Source of the DNA: Tolypeutes matacus | Lineage: Eukaryota > Chordata > Mammalia > Cingulata > Chlamyphoridae | DNA: 64,000 bases | NCBI GenBank assembly: GCA_026826555.1 | Contig: JAKSZT010054334.1 | Span: forward strand, 35,036,055 to 35,100,054 | Direction: 5' to 3' | In this document: positions 36,871 through 48,299 of the stretch, piece by piece | Position numbering within the stretch: position 1 is the stretch's first letter | How the letters are laid out: each line of letters starts with the position of its first letter | Notes under the pieces: model-generated | The model's input: only the letters and a program-made list of their open reading frames with translations | What the model was told of the DNA's origin: nothing | Databases searched by the model: none | Position numbers and translations under genes: made by a program

Positions 36871-37544
36871 GAGAAAATGTGAGTATCAAGCTCTCTTGAA
36901 ATCAAAATATTAGCTTGTATTTTAAAAGTTGTAACTGGATTGCATTATCCTTGGTAAAGACAGCACCATAGCTAAGTAGGCTCAACTAGAGTTGTGTTAG
37001 GCTCTGCCTCTATAGACCATTTGAGAGGGAATGTGTGATTTAAGTATCCTCTTGAGACTGACTATATATGTGATTGGGCATTTTTATCTGATGCTTTGGC
37101 ATCATGTGATTGTTTTATTTTCTGGGTGAAGAAAAGATGAGGAGTTGACCTTGATGAAATGAAAATGATGGATTGTGGCTTCATAATGTCGAATAAAGTT
37201 GGGTATCTGATTAGAAGAGAGCATATATGAGCAATAGTTTCTTTCAGTTTGAAAAGTTAAAATGTGATTGAGTTTCTTTTTCTTCTTTAGGAGGTAGCTT
37301 TAAATGTTCAATTTAAATGTTCAATTCCCATTCAAGTTATATTGAATAGTAATGGTATTTTGAGCTGTGTTAACCCTTGGTGTATTTATATTTCTATATA
37401 TTTATCTGTATCTGTAGCTATATCTATCTATCCAATTTATATTTCCACATCAATATCCATATAATTTTAAATATGGAATGTTATAACCCATTTAAGATAC
37501 AGAAAAATGTGATTTCTGCCCTCCATTTGCTTTACAAAAACTAC

Positions 37545-37785
37545 ATAAGTAATAGCAAACTTTTACAGAGCAATTGCTATATACCAAGTACTATTCTAAG
37601 TACTACAGGTATACTAACTCAGCCTTCACAACAACTCTTTGAGATAGCCACATTACTAGTATCTTTGTTTTACAGATGAGGCAAAGAAGGCAGAGCACAA
37701 GATCACATGACTCATAGATGGCAGCTCCTGGAATTGAATCTCAGCAGTTTGGTTCAGTGTGCATGATTTTAACCATTGTACTTTT
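37545..37785 (-). repeat. MIR SINE, nearly full length
   Basis: Complement of MIR from CTATATACCAAGTACTATTCTAAGTAC through TTTTACAGATGAGGCAAAG to GAATTGAATCTCAGCAG and the 5' head at about 37755-37785. Confidence 0.8.
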
Positions 37786-38447
37786 CATTTAATGCAAAGA
37801 CTAAGAGACTAAGACAGACATGTTTTCTGGGACCACAGAACTTAGAACTTGGAGGTGGCAGAGCTTAACCATACATATGCTTTACATGCGGTAAATCTAC
37901 CTTATTTACCTGCCAACTTACCTTCTTACCGAACTACATTAATGCCCTATTAATATTGATTTCAAAATTCCCTTCTTACCCAAATTTATGGATCTCTATA
38001 GTTTTATATGCTTTCTGATTTCAGAGACAAACTCTCCCAAAGTTAGCCCAATTTCCATTTATATATACCTCCCTTGGATGAACTATTCCCTGATACATAT
38101 TTCCTGATTTTATACATAATTTTGGCAATTTAAAATTTTTTCTGTGTATATAATTCAAGTCTGTACTTTCTATGTTTAAAATTCTTATTTTTAGTATAAC
38201 CAATTATTTATTCCTACTATTTTTTCCACATTGTTACTATATTCCTGGAACCTACTAACTTTCCTTTTGAATTTATATATGATCACTACCTTTAATTTTT
38301 ATTCAAAAGTCTTTTTTAAATTTCTCCTTTCCTAAATTATTGTATATAGTTTTAGAGAGAACCTCCAACCATCTATAGACTTATATCTTGGTGGTCTGAA
38401 ATAATTGAGAGCTGTTGACAAAAACCCTATGGATTGGATTGGAGTGT

Positions 38448-38460
38448 CCCCCCCCCCCCC
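38448..38460. repeat. Poly-C run (13 C)
   Basis: A homopolymer of 13 C within a probable MIR region. Such runs are frequent sequencing-error sites. Confidence 0.95.
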
Positions 38461-38484
38461 TTTGAGGTTGTGATGTGGTGGCAA

Positions 38485-38625
38485 CAGTATGGCATTATCA
38501 CACTTAATCCTTTTGGTAATTTTATGAAGTTGGTAGCATTTTATATCAAATCTAATGACAAGGGAATTGAGGTTTAGAGAGGTTTCATAAATGGTCTTAG
38601 ATTCAGGGTTTGAGAATGATGTAAT
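38485..38625 (-). repeat. MIR SINE remnant
   Basis: Diverged complement of MIR: TTTTGGTAATTTTATGAAG followed by AAGGGAATTGAGGTTTAGAGAGG. Confidence 0.5.
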
Positions 38626-38629
38626 CAGG

Positions 38630-39040
38630 AAGACCTCCTCCAAGTCTTTTCTCTCCAAACCCCCTTCCGCTACATTGGCTTGTGACTTCCCTTTGTTAAA
38701 ATTATTTTCCCAAGTGGAAATATTAGAAAATGATGAATAATAGCTGTGTAATGACTAAGTTTGCTTATTTAGGGATGTATCAATTCCTATTCATAGGTTT
38801 AATCCTGTACACATATGTATGTTATGTTGGCTAGGACCCCAAAAGTTGGACAATAAATTATCTGAAAAGTGTTGTAGTGCTTAGAAGTACTTCTTTTGCT
38901 AATTTTGAATGTAATTGGTATCTCTTTAAAGAAAATTTTAGTCATTAATTTAGGCTTATGTTATTGTTATATTTTAGATCAGTTTGTTAATAAAACTACT
39001 AAAACCTTAACAGAAATCATGCTCTCCTAAGTGAAATTAT
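38630..39040. other. Unassigned intron
   Basis: I see nothing recognisable here. Confidence 0.35.
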
Positions 39041-39059
39041 CATAGACAGTAGAGCATAA

Positions 39060-39215
39060 AGGATTGAGAGCATGAGCTCTGGAAAATTTGGATTCCACTC
39101 CAGACTCAATGGTATATTACTATGTTATTAAATTGTAATGTTTACTTAGCTACAATAATCCTTGTTTTCCAAATGTGAAAAATGGAAACATTAAATATCT
39201 GCTTCAAGGAAAAGT
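39060..39215 (+). repeat. MIR SINE
   Basis: GAGAGCATGAGCTCTGG, then TTGGATTCCACTCCAGACTC and the 3' part with CAAATGTGAAAAATGG: a diverged MIR in plus orientation. Confidence 0.65.
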
Positions 39216-39527
39216 TGTTAGAAAGAATGAATATTGTATAGACATGGGCAACTGTTGTCCCTATCACATTTCATCATCATCAAATATCAACTCTGAAATA
39301 TGCAGTCACAAATTTAGCACATTGTGTTCCAAAAGTCCACTTGTGAGTTTGGAAGTGAAATTCTGTTTCCCCCTATAGAATAACATTATAAATATAGATT
39401 AAAGTGAATTGACAGAATGCTATCAGCTCATTAATAATACTCTTGTTATGGATTAAATAGGCTCCCTGGAAAAATAACAGAAACAACCTATTTAACAATG
39501 TTCTTAAAGGATGTTACTGATCCTATT

Positions 39528-39860
39528 CACTAGACCAGGGTTCAGAAAACTTTTTCTGTAAAGGATCAGACTTTTTTGGGGCCGTACCATTTCAGTCACA
39601 ACTACTCAACTTTCCTGCTGTAGTGTGAAAGCATTCATGGATAATAGATAAATGAGTAGGGGTGGCTATCTTCCAATAAAACTTTTATTATGGATGCTGA
39701 AATTTGAATTTCATATTATTTTCAAGAGTCACAAAATATTATTCCTCTTTCTTTTTTTCCCCCAATCATTTCAAAATGTAAAAAAACATTCTTTGCCCAC
39801 AGGCTATACAAGAACAGATGGCAGGCCAGATTTGACTTCTGATTTGTAGTTTGTCTACCC
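39528..39860. mobile_element. hAT-Charlie-type non-autonomous DNA transposon
   Basis: Left end CAGGGTTCAGAAAACTTTTTCTG and right end TTTGTAGTTTGTCTACCCT are diverged terminal inverted repeats of a common Charlie-family element. Internal marks are GTAAAGGATCAGAC, GTCACAACTACTCAAC, TGTAGTGTGAAAGCA and TTCCAATAAAACTTT. No transposase; dead copy. The exact family name needs a repeat library. Confidence 0.78.
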
Positions 39861-39999
39861 TCTATCTAGAATTTGATTTTGTCTCATTTTAACATTTTTC
39901 TGAAAATATTTTAGTCTAGTCATCTTTGTCAGCTTTCACCTTCAGGGATCTAAAAGTTTCTAAAATTTTAACATTAATTCTTTTTACTAAAAGCTGGAA

Positions 40000-40205
40000 G
40001 ACACATGGACTGGAACACGGTTTTGATAACTTGGAACTTGAGTCAAAAGTCCAGGTTCAATCTACCAGTTTTCTGCTTTGGTGCGAACTGGTAGAACATT
40101 CCAAGGATCCTTGGCCTGACTGCTCATTTTGAAAGCAGGAAAAATATTGTTATGCCTAATGGCACTGCTATAAGGAACAAATGAAATAATATGTTAAATG
40201 ATCGT
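40000..40205 (+). repeat. Possible MIR remnant
   Basis: GGACTGGAACACGG and AAGTCCAGGTTCAATCTACCAG resemble the MIR 5' half, and GAACAAATGAAATAATATGTTAAATG its 3' half. Weak, highly diverged. Confidence 0.4.
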
Positions 40206-40209
40206 AAAT

Positions 40210-41050
40210 TAGGGTGCACTGTAGAATTGTGAGATATGAGAACTTCACTATAAGATTGTTGTCAGTACCTGTACTGCATGTCCCATATTAATGACTATAT
40301 TGTCCTTAAACAAGAGAGGTTACTTAGAAATGAGACAGGAGACTCCTCTAACATAGAGGATAGTCAGTGTTACAGTGAGGATGCATTTTATCATAACTTC
40401 AAGTTAGCCTCAAAAATAAAGAATTGGGTTATTTCACTCTGAGATAAGTTTCAATAAAATTATATTACATTGAATTTTTGTTGTAGTAATTTTTTGCTTG
40501 CATTTGGTATAGGGAAATAAAGTGTCAAGGGGTATAATTAATTTGATTTATAGAGATTGATTTTTGACCTATATAATTTTGAAAGAGCAAAAGCTTTTAA
40601 CTCTAGGAATAACGAGTTGATTTCACGACTTCTGCCTGTGTTTATACGGAAAACTTTTGCCAAGACATACAGTATCATTTCCCCTAATGCCCTCTACTTC
40701 ATATTACTTTTCAGTGAAGATCAGATTATTTATTTCCTTAACATTTGTTTGCTATCTATCATTTTGACCTTTTATTTGCCTTTAGTTGATTAAGTCAAGT
40801 GTCAAATTCTATTCATGGCATTGCTTTTGGTGGAGCAAAACATATTTCTCCAGGGATCATCAACCTTGAAGGAATTTTAGTAGTGCTATTTGGGAATTCT
40901 ACAAAAATTTTAAAATCCTAATTGACCCTTCACCACTAGTCCTGCGAATTAATCTTCAAATATGTCAGAAAGATTTTATTTTCCATAAACAGATACATTT
41001 ATAATTAATTTAATGGATAAGTATATGGATTCTAGAAGAGGCCTGATGAA
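40210..41050. other. Unassigned intron
   Basis: No recognisable repeat. The plus-strand open frame 40557-40793 (78 codons) shows no domain. Confidence 0.35.
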
Positions 41051-41065
41051 AGATAATGTAGTTCT

Positions 41066-41253
41066 TTTTTTTTTTTTTTTTTTAGATTTTTATTTATTTA
41101 TTCATTTATCCCCCCCTTGCTGCTTGTGCTCGCTGGGTCAGCTAACCACGCCGTGCGGGCGGGCTTGCCTTCACCAGGAGGCCCCGGGAACCGAACCCGG
41201 GACCTCCCATATGGTAAACGGGAGCCCTACTGATTGAGCCACAGCCGCTTCCC
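41066..41253 (-). mobile_element. Young DAS SINE, minus strand
   Basis: Minus-strand SINE with T-rich tail at left (41066-41083, then ATTTATTTATTCATTTATC). GC-rich body GTGCGGGCGGGC, B box complement GGAACCGAACCC near 41190, and head AGCCACAGCCGCTTCCC at the right. Flanked by a perfect 14-bp duplication GATAATGTAGTTCT (41052-41065 and 41254-41267). It retains many CpGs and matches the copy at 50072-50262 almost throughout, so it is recent. Confidence 0.95.
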
Positions 41254-41879
41254 GATAATGTAGTTCTGATCATCTAGAAGTCCTACAAAAAAGTAGACTG
41301 ACAGGTGTTTAATGGACATACATTCATATTCAAGCCTCTGTTGACAACTATTACTTGAAAAATAAATTATATAGTTAATTTCTAAATTCTCTTAAGCCGA
41401 AAAGTGGCAGTTGAGTTAATTTTGTCAATAACGTGCAGATTCATGTTATGGGATGTGGTTTGCAAGAACCTAGTGGAGGCCATAGAAGTAATTTTAATTG
41501 AGATTTTTATATCCACTTGATAACAGTGTTTTGATCACTGTAGTTAGGGCAGGGTTCCAACAATGGCCATAAAATCTGTGACTAATCCACTGAGTCACCC
41601 AGTACCTGTCATTTATTGTTTAATGGCCCATGCTGCCAGGAATTATTATCTCTTTCTAGTGATAATTTTTAAAAAGAGAAACTTTGTGGACACAAAAGAT
41701 GAGTACAAGTTGAAAACTTATGCTTGTAAAGGCAGTTAATAAAACCTCCCCTAGCCAAGGTATATGATAGAATTTACTCTTTTATTTATAATAGCTATTC
41801 AGTCTCTTAAGACCTATCTATCCATCTTCCTATCTTATATGTATAAGATACTGATGAATATTCTAACTTTGCTTGTTTA

Positions 41880-42420
41880 ATGTTTGCAGGGCACTTACAG
41901 ATGCTAGAATAATCTCTAATGTTTTTGCTCAATCTGCTCTGGAGATGGATGAAATAAATAGTTTAAACTAATTAATGTAACACCAGCTGTTACAAGTGCT
42001 TGGCAGACGTCTGTGCGTTTTGATGGGCAGGGAGCGGCTGTTGTACTTGACTTTATTTTAGTACAATGTTGATCACAGTGTAAGCTGGAATAAATGACAA
42101 GCCAAAAGAAGGAACAGAGGATGAATTTCATGTAACACAAAATAAATACCATCTTCCTCTCTGAAAATATATGTTTTTATTGTTTTTATTAAGCTGAGGA
42201 GGATAGAGAGATTGTTGTGCTGGACGTCATTAAGTTATAAGGATTCTGACAGCTGCTAGGTTAAACATGCCCACTAATGATATGCTGGGAATAAAAAGCA
42301 GATAAAATACAGGTATGTGATCTTGGACACTGCCCTTGATTTTTCCACAGAACCTATTAGAGTTCCAGGTATGCATCATCAGCTAGATGTTTGAGACACT
42401 TTTTCTGCTAATTAAGTGCC
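41880..42420. promoter_or_regulatory. Strong candidate enhancer with nested palindromes
   Basis: Repeat-free block with dense palindromic sites: GTTTAAAC 41961-41968, TAATTA 41969-41974, E-box CAGCTG 41984-41989 inside GTAAC...GTTAC (41977-41993), CAGACGTCTG 42004-42013 (perfect 10-bp palindrome with SMAD-type CAGAC half-sites), and inverted arms TTGTACT/AGTACAA (42041-42047, 42060-42066). Several isolated CpGs (GACGTC, GTGCGTTT, GAGCGGCTG). No open frame with domains. The density of homeodomain, bHLH and other cores is typical of developmental enhancers; function is inferred. Confidence 0.45.
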
Positions 42421-42639
42421 CTTAGAAAAAAATAAAAGAAAGAGATAGTATGGTCATCTAGAAGAAGTTGGGAAATTTATTTTAATTGTATTATTTTAGC
42501 AAGTATAAAGAGGGTATTGGGTTTATTGCCTGACAATTATGTATGCTATTATTTATAAATTCCCAATGGATATTTTATTATACTTCTTATATATCTATTT
42601 TGCTCATGGGGAAAAAAAAAAGAATTACTAGCAGGCAAA

Positions 42640-43260
42640 CCCTGAACATAGATCGTCCATTGGAATGGAATGGAACTGCCTGTCTCCTTGTGAGGAAGGT
42701 TTCATTTGTCATTTCTACAATGGAGAAAAATGCTTCTGCTGATATGTTTATTGTTTCCATAAGACGTAAAAAGTTTAAATAGCCTCTAACTTCTATTTTA
42801 AAGTTGTAGGGCAGAATCATTGTGCTTTTACAGAGAAACAGTGGTTGTTATCTTAGTATGTGCCAGCATTAAGATAACAGTGTCATTGTACAGATTGTTA
42901 CCCTGCAAATTTGTCTAATAAGTTATTACAGTGTGTGCTGAGCAGATGGCTAGTGTGCTCCTGAAAGAATTGATGGATGGGATATGATGTCATCAGTGAG
43001 ATGACAAGGTTCACAAGGTACTTGACCTCCAGGAATAAGTCCTAACTGGTTAGAATTCTAAATGGTGAACTTCGGTGACACTAGCTAAATGGGAAATATG
43101 TGCAATTTGTATTTCTTTATAGTGGTGTTTACCCCCTTCACTGAACTCCACATAATGGGATTTTGTCCCTGAAGACTCAGGGATATTGTTGGAAGGTTGT
43201 ACCCTGTAACCTTCTGGGGATTTCAAATACAAATCCACACATCTAAACTTGAACAAAATC
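42640..43260. promoter_or_regulatory. Candidate enhancer with paired GATA motifs
   Basis: Repeat-free sequence directly following the previous block. It contains the inverted pair GTTATCTTA (42847-42855) and TAAGATAAC (42870-42878), which places two GATA-type sites facing each other 14 bp apart, and TGATGTCATCA-like sequence near 42986-42995 (AP-1/CREB-like palindromic core TGATGTCATCA). No coding evidence: the overlapping opposite-strand open frames at 42543-42820 are chance. Confidence 0.38.
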
Positions 43261-43289
43261 ACAGGGAATGTTATTTATGAAGTCAGGTT

Positions 43290-44900
43290 CAGAGCTTTCC
43301 CTTTTATATATGTATATATGCAGAAAGAACTTAGTTAAGACATCCCATTAATTTTAACAAGTTATCACAAAATAGCAAAGTGCTGACTCCGTGAAAGTAT
43401 TCAGTGCATAAAATTAAACTTTTATATTTTCATTAAAATATGTTTCTATATATACAAGTCTAAAATAAGCTGGCAGAGGCCCTGCTATTGTCTTTATATT
43501 TTAATTATGACTTTACTTACACTTATAGATGACAAACCTAAACACATTAGCATTTCTATTTCAATATTATCATTTCGAAATTTCAAATGACTTCAGAGTC
43601 TATTCTCTATTACCTCTGTGATGTGATCTTGGCCTGGTAAGTATTTACATTGGCCTGGTAAATGTATTCTAGACACAGATCACAACATACCTGATTAGAG
43701 ATATGGGGAATCAGAGGAAATGTGGGCAAAACATGATAATAGGATATTTGCACTCAGTGATATCAAGTGAAAAAAAAAAGCCACACAACTATTTATAATT
43801 GTTTTGTGGACAGAAGGTTGAATGATTAAAAAGCATGTCCAGGAAGAAAATGTTGTAGATGCATTAAAGAAAGGACAAAGCACAAATAGCATGAACTTCC
43901 TCTTCTGAACATTCCTCGCCTCAGATTTTATACATAAGCTGACAACTTATGTTCTAACAAAAAAAAATTGCTGCAAGTATGGAGGCTGCACTGTCTTTTT
44001 GTGCATTTTTAAATAACTTGAAGGAGTTTATTAATAGGCAAATGTCTTTTTTTAAATGCGAAATATTTTTAATGAAAGGAGATGAAAGTAATGAACAAAT
44101 ATAACTATCTAGCATAAAGGATATGCACGTTTTGTGGCATATTCTGAAGAATGGTTAAGTACTTGGAATACTTATTTGATTATAAATGATATAATTATAT
44201 GCATGTGTACATCAATACCATCAGGTGTTGAAAAGAGCACCTAAAGATAATTTGTGCAGCTCAAAAGTTAAGGAAGTTATAAAAATAGTAATTTTATAAC
44301 CTGAATGAATTTGAAGTAAGATAAATTACCACAGGAAGTCCGTTCATTTGTAACTTTATGTGAATTTTTTGTGACAGTAGAAGATGCAGAAATGATGTGT
44401 TTTCATTTATTCCATATTTTGATATAAATTCTGAATTGCTGAGGGCTTCTTAATTACCTTAAGTTGACAGCAGAAGTTTAGTCTATAGTTGCAAATGTAA
44501 TAACCATGATTTAATTTTTGAGCAATTACGATGATGATATAGGTTATAATTTAGATTAATTTTATCTCTTTGGATACATCTAAGTCTATATGCTTAAACC
44601 AGTGCTAAAGTTTATAAGCCTATATGATTATGTGTTAATATTGTCTACATGATTAGCATACTTAAATAGTATTCAGTCAATGTATATCAAATGATCAGAA
44701 GAGCTTATGAAATTATTTGATAAATTATTCAAATTTACTTGCTATTTTTAATATAAATGAAAGAACAGAACCCATATCTCATACAACATTGACACTCAGT
44801 ATTGATTATATGGCTAAACCATTTTCAGGGACTGACTTTACCTAATCTGATCTCTTTTTCTGTCTGAGGCAGATAAAATATTAATACAAGGTAAATGAGT
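43290..44900. other. Plain AT-rich intron
   Basis: No recognisable repeat. A small direct repeat TTGGCCTGGTAA occurs at about 43629-43640 and 43650-43661. Confidence 0.4.
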
Positions 44901-44910
44901 ACACACTGAA

Positions 44911-45060
44911 CTTGCCATATGGCCCCTGTGGAGGACAGAGGGGTCTGGGCAGCCTATGGACTTGCCATATGGGCCTAGAGGGAAAAGGTAAGTATTACAC
45001 AGAGAACAAATCTACCATATGGACCGGGTGGAGCACAGGAGACTCCAAATACTTCCTTAT
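44911..45060. repeat. Three imperfect copies of a 50-bp unit
   Basis: CTTGCCATATGG begins at 44911 and 44961, and TCTACCATATGG begins at 45011, so the period is exactly 50 bp. Copies 1 and 3 also share TGGAG(G/C)ACAG at the same offset (about +19). Copy 2 shares only the first ~18 bases and a purine-rich middle. The block is richer in G+C than its flanks. Copies are too diverged for a recent expansion. Confidence 0.65.
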
Positions 45061-45069
45061 ACTGGGGCA

Positions 45070-46940
45070 TTTTCACAAAAGAATAAAAAACACATAAATA
45101 ATACATTACACAAAACCCCTTGAAAATGGATCAATTGTTTAGATTTAATATGATGCTTTCAAGCAATGTCCAGAGCATATAAATGATCATGGTTTACTTT
45201 GAAATGGCAAAGAGGATCATCAATCATTTATCCCTGACATTTTTACATTGCATTTAACATCTGTTCCATAATAGCATGGTACAGTAATATACTTAACATC
45301 ATATTATACACTGAACCTAAACAAATAAATATAATACTAAATTAGAGTTTCTGAAAGTTTGTCTTGCTTCTACTAATATTTCTGCAAGTACTCTCTTATC
45401 TACCTCTTCCATCACTTCAATTTTTTGTTATACAGGGTGGGTGAAATTAAGCAAATGGCAAAAGCAATTTTCTTGGTACAATCAAACCTCATTAATTTGA
45501 TTTCTGCTAATATGGAATTTATGATAATTCAGCCTGGGCTTGATAAAGTTTACCTTTGTACTAGATATAAAGAAAAGATTTGCTAAGACAATTATTAGTA
45601 TAAACAAGATTACAATGAGCATGTTTAACCCACTTAAGAGAGCACACTTTCAAAGGATTTTAGCACGTTAATTGAATGCAAATGTATGCTGCTAATAACA
45701 AATGAGTCTAATTTAGACTTTGAAACAGGTCTTGTAGTACCTTTACTTGGTAGCAGATGGTTCCAATTATCATATATACTTCTATCTGCACATATTTCTT
45801 TGCAATGTTCTATTTCTTATACTTTTGTTGACTTTCAGCCTAGCCACTTCCACTAATCACTATCTCACTTGATTTTCCAAAGCATCTATAGTTCTGATTT
45901 TTTAAAGATGTATAATCCTTACAAAAATGATTACCTTTCTAGTTTTCCTTCCAAGGCGTGATGTCCCTTTATGTGTATCTTAAATTGTGTTTTTATAATT
46001 GAAACAACAAAAGCCGTGAAAGAATCAATCCAGAAACACAAGAATTTGGCAAATATGGATTTATATTTATAGTTCTGCACAATTCTTTATTGGCAATTCA
46101 TACTTAAAAACATTAATTTTTTTTTTTCCAAACAGGATTTTGATATGTTCAGGATTTCACAGCATTACTTTGAGTTTATTCACATTTTAGACTCTGAGGA
46201 AAGATTTTCAGGGACCAAAATTATTCAAATTTTTGGATTTCATTCATCTTCTAGACAAAATATGTGTGTTTCCTGCCCAATTCAGTGGTCTTTACTCTAG
46301 CTTCATATCTGGTATTTGACTTTTTCATCACTGTTTTCGTAATTTTTATTTTCTTCTGTATTAATGGTCCTCTTATTTCTAGGACCAGAACTTCTCATTC
46401 TATTCAACTAATCCTTCTCCCTCCATATAATGGATGCTTTTTAATCTATGTAGTAAACCAAATGTATTACACAAAGACTCTGTAGGAAATTCACCATGAG
46501 GAATGTGGTGAAGAGGCAGTAGGCAGTGGGTAGGAAGCCAAAGCAAGTGAGCAAGAAGAAAGTTCTGGCAAGAGGTAGATACAAATGAAGGTCTAGAAGT
46601 GCTAGGCAAAGTGAAGTTAAAAAAAAAAGATATCTGAATATCTTAGAAGACACCTAGGAAACCAAGAATATCGAACATAACAGCCAAGGCAGGAATTCCG
46701 TCATGGAATGTGCCTCAGTTTTAATTTTAGAAATAAATTCTATAGGGAAACAGGGCAGGAATCCGATTATTAGAAACAAGACTCAAGGCCAGAGCAGTGC
46801 AAAGACAAATTGATGTCAAGTTTTTGTTTATTTTTTAATTTATTCTTCAAGCTTGATATGCTTTATATTACTCCTTCTGCTAATATAAAAGAGTGGTTCA
46901 ATGAATGATGGTGATTGAATCTCTAGTTAAAGGCTAAGTT
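45070..46940. other. AT-rich intron, unassigned
   Basis: No clear repeat except an A8/T9 homopolymer patch near 46120. Open frames 46264-46485 and 46400-46653 have no domain. Confidence 0.35.
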
Positions 46941-47020
46941 GCATTGGAATGAAAGGAAGGCAAAGAAGAGAAAGAAATCATTACAATTTTAGATTTTTAT
47001 CTGTAAGGGGCCAGCAAGGT

Positions 47021-47153
47021 TTCTTTTCTTTTCTTTTCTTAACTTTTCTTTTCTTCTCTTCTCTTCTCTTTTCTTTTCTCTTCTCCTCCTTCTCCTTCTC
47101 CTCCTTCTTCTCCTTCTCCTTCTTCTTCCTCTTCTTCTTCTTCTTTTTCTTTT
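47021..47153. repeat. Polypyrimidine (TTTTC/CTT)n tract
   Basis: About 130 bp of C/T with a single AA interruption at 47041-47042; TTTTC units pass into CTT units. An arginine-rich minus-strand open frame over it is an artefact. Confidence 0.95.
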
Positions 47154-47714
47154 AGTTTCTATATCCTCTGCTTGTTTAAAAAGCAAGTAAGCATTCTTGG
47201 TTCAGTCTTAGCTAAGTAAAACAAATCTTTTTCTCTACAGGATCATCACCAAGCTTTGGTATTTCCCTCCACTCTCTTACCTTGCTCTGCCCTAGTGGAT
47301 CCTCATCCTAATTCCTTTCTTTGGTTAATGACACTATTTTTTTCTGAATCTCTAGCACGCAAACTAAGACTTCCAATTTACTTCTATTTCTTCCTCATTC
47401 CACAGTTGTTCAATCACCAGAATGCCAATCTAGACCAGAGACTCTAATCGGTTGATAACAACACAATACCTCGCAATTTTCTAAACTGGCTGCCACCACC
47501 ATGCCTATCTTTCTTCCATGCTCACATGTCTCTCATGGGCACACTCACGATTTTCTACAATTCTCAGTGAGGCGGCAATTAGAGCTGGTAAGAGGTCTAG
47601 CTGCTCCATGCTGCTGTCAGCGTTACTCTTACAGGAATGTCGTGGAATTTTAGAACCGGATAAGCTTTTGTAGTAGGAAAAAAAACCTGTTATAAAATGG
47701 CATAAATGGAATTC

Positions 47715-47870
47715 ACATTCTGTGTCTGTCACTGACTAACTGCATGACATTAAATAAGTTACCCAATCTCTTTGAGATTCAATTTCTTTTATGATTAAAT
47801 GGAAATAATAATTCTACATAAGATTTTTTTGAGTGTGAGAATAACATAAAATAACATCCAAAGGTCTAGT
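47715..47870 (+). repeat. MIR SINE
   Basis: TCTGTGTCTGTCACTGACTAACTGCATGACATTAAATAAGTTACCC is the MIR core with small changes, followed by a diverged 3' part (TTAAATGGAAATAATAATTC). Confidence 0.75.
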
Positions 47871-47899
47871 ATGCATATAAAAGCATTTTTAAAAATTGA

Positions 47900-48290
47900 A
47901 ACAATGTATATAATAGCAAACATTTTAAGCAAACCAAATGCCACAATGGACGAATGCATACCTAAAATATACCATAGTTATATAATGGAATACTATTCAT
48001 CACTTCAATTGAATAACTAGATCTATATGAATCAACTTAGATAAGTCTCAAAAACATAATATAAAGTTGGAAAAAAGATATTAACAGTATTATGTCATTT
48101 ATGTGAATTTAAACCAAAATATGTTACTACTGGTTATATATATATATGGATATATGAATGTATGGATATATATATATGTGATATATATATGTGTAGACTG
48201 ATGTGCTACAAATTCATCATAGTGCTTACTTCTACGAAGAAAGGTAAATGAACTGGGACTGAGATGAACAAAATGATAGGAGCTGCAGGA
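47900..48290 (+). repeat. Old L1M 3' fragment
   Basis: Marks of an L1M ORF2 3'/3' UTR region: TATATAATGGAATACTATTCATC, GATAAGTCTCAAAAACATAATATAAAGTTGG, and TTATGTCATTTATGTGAA. Interrupted by a TA microsatellite (48133-48193). Confidence 0.6.
48133..48193. repeat. (TA)n / TATGGA microsatellite
   Basis: TATATATA runs interleaved with TGGATATA and TGTGATATA. Confidence 0.9.
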
Positions 48291-48299
48291 CTGGCACAA

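Noticed and set aside
44914..44922. SRF CArG boxes in the CCATATGG units
   Set aside because: A CArG box needs six A/T between CC and GG; here there are only four.
44911..45060. CRISPR array
   Set aside because: Three diverged 50-bp units in a mammalian intron are not direct repeats with spacers; no cas genes and wrong domain of life.
46989..47186. Arginine/lysine-rich minus-strand open frame
   Set aside because: Antisense translation of the TTTTC/CTT repeat.
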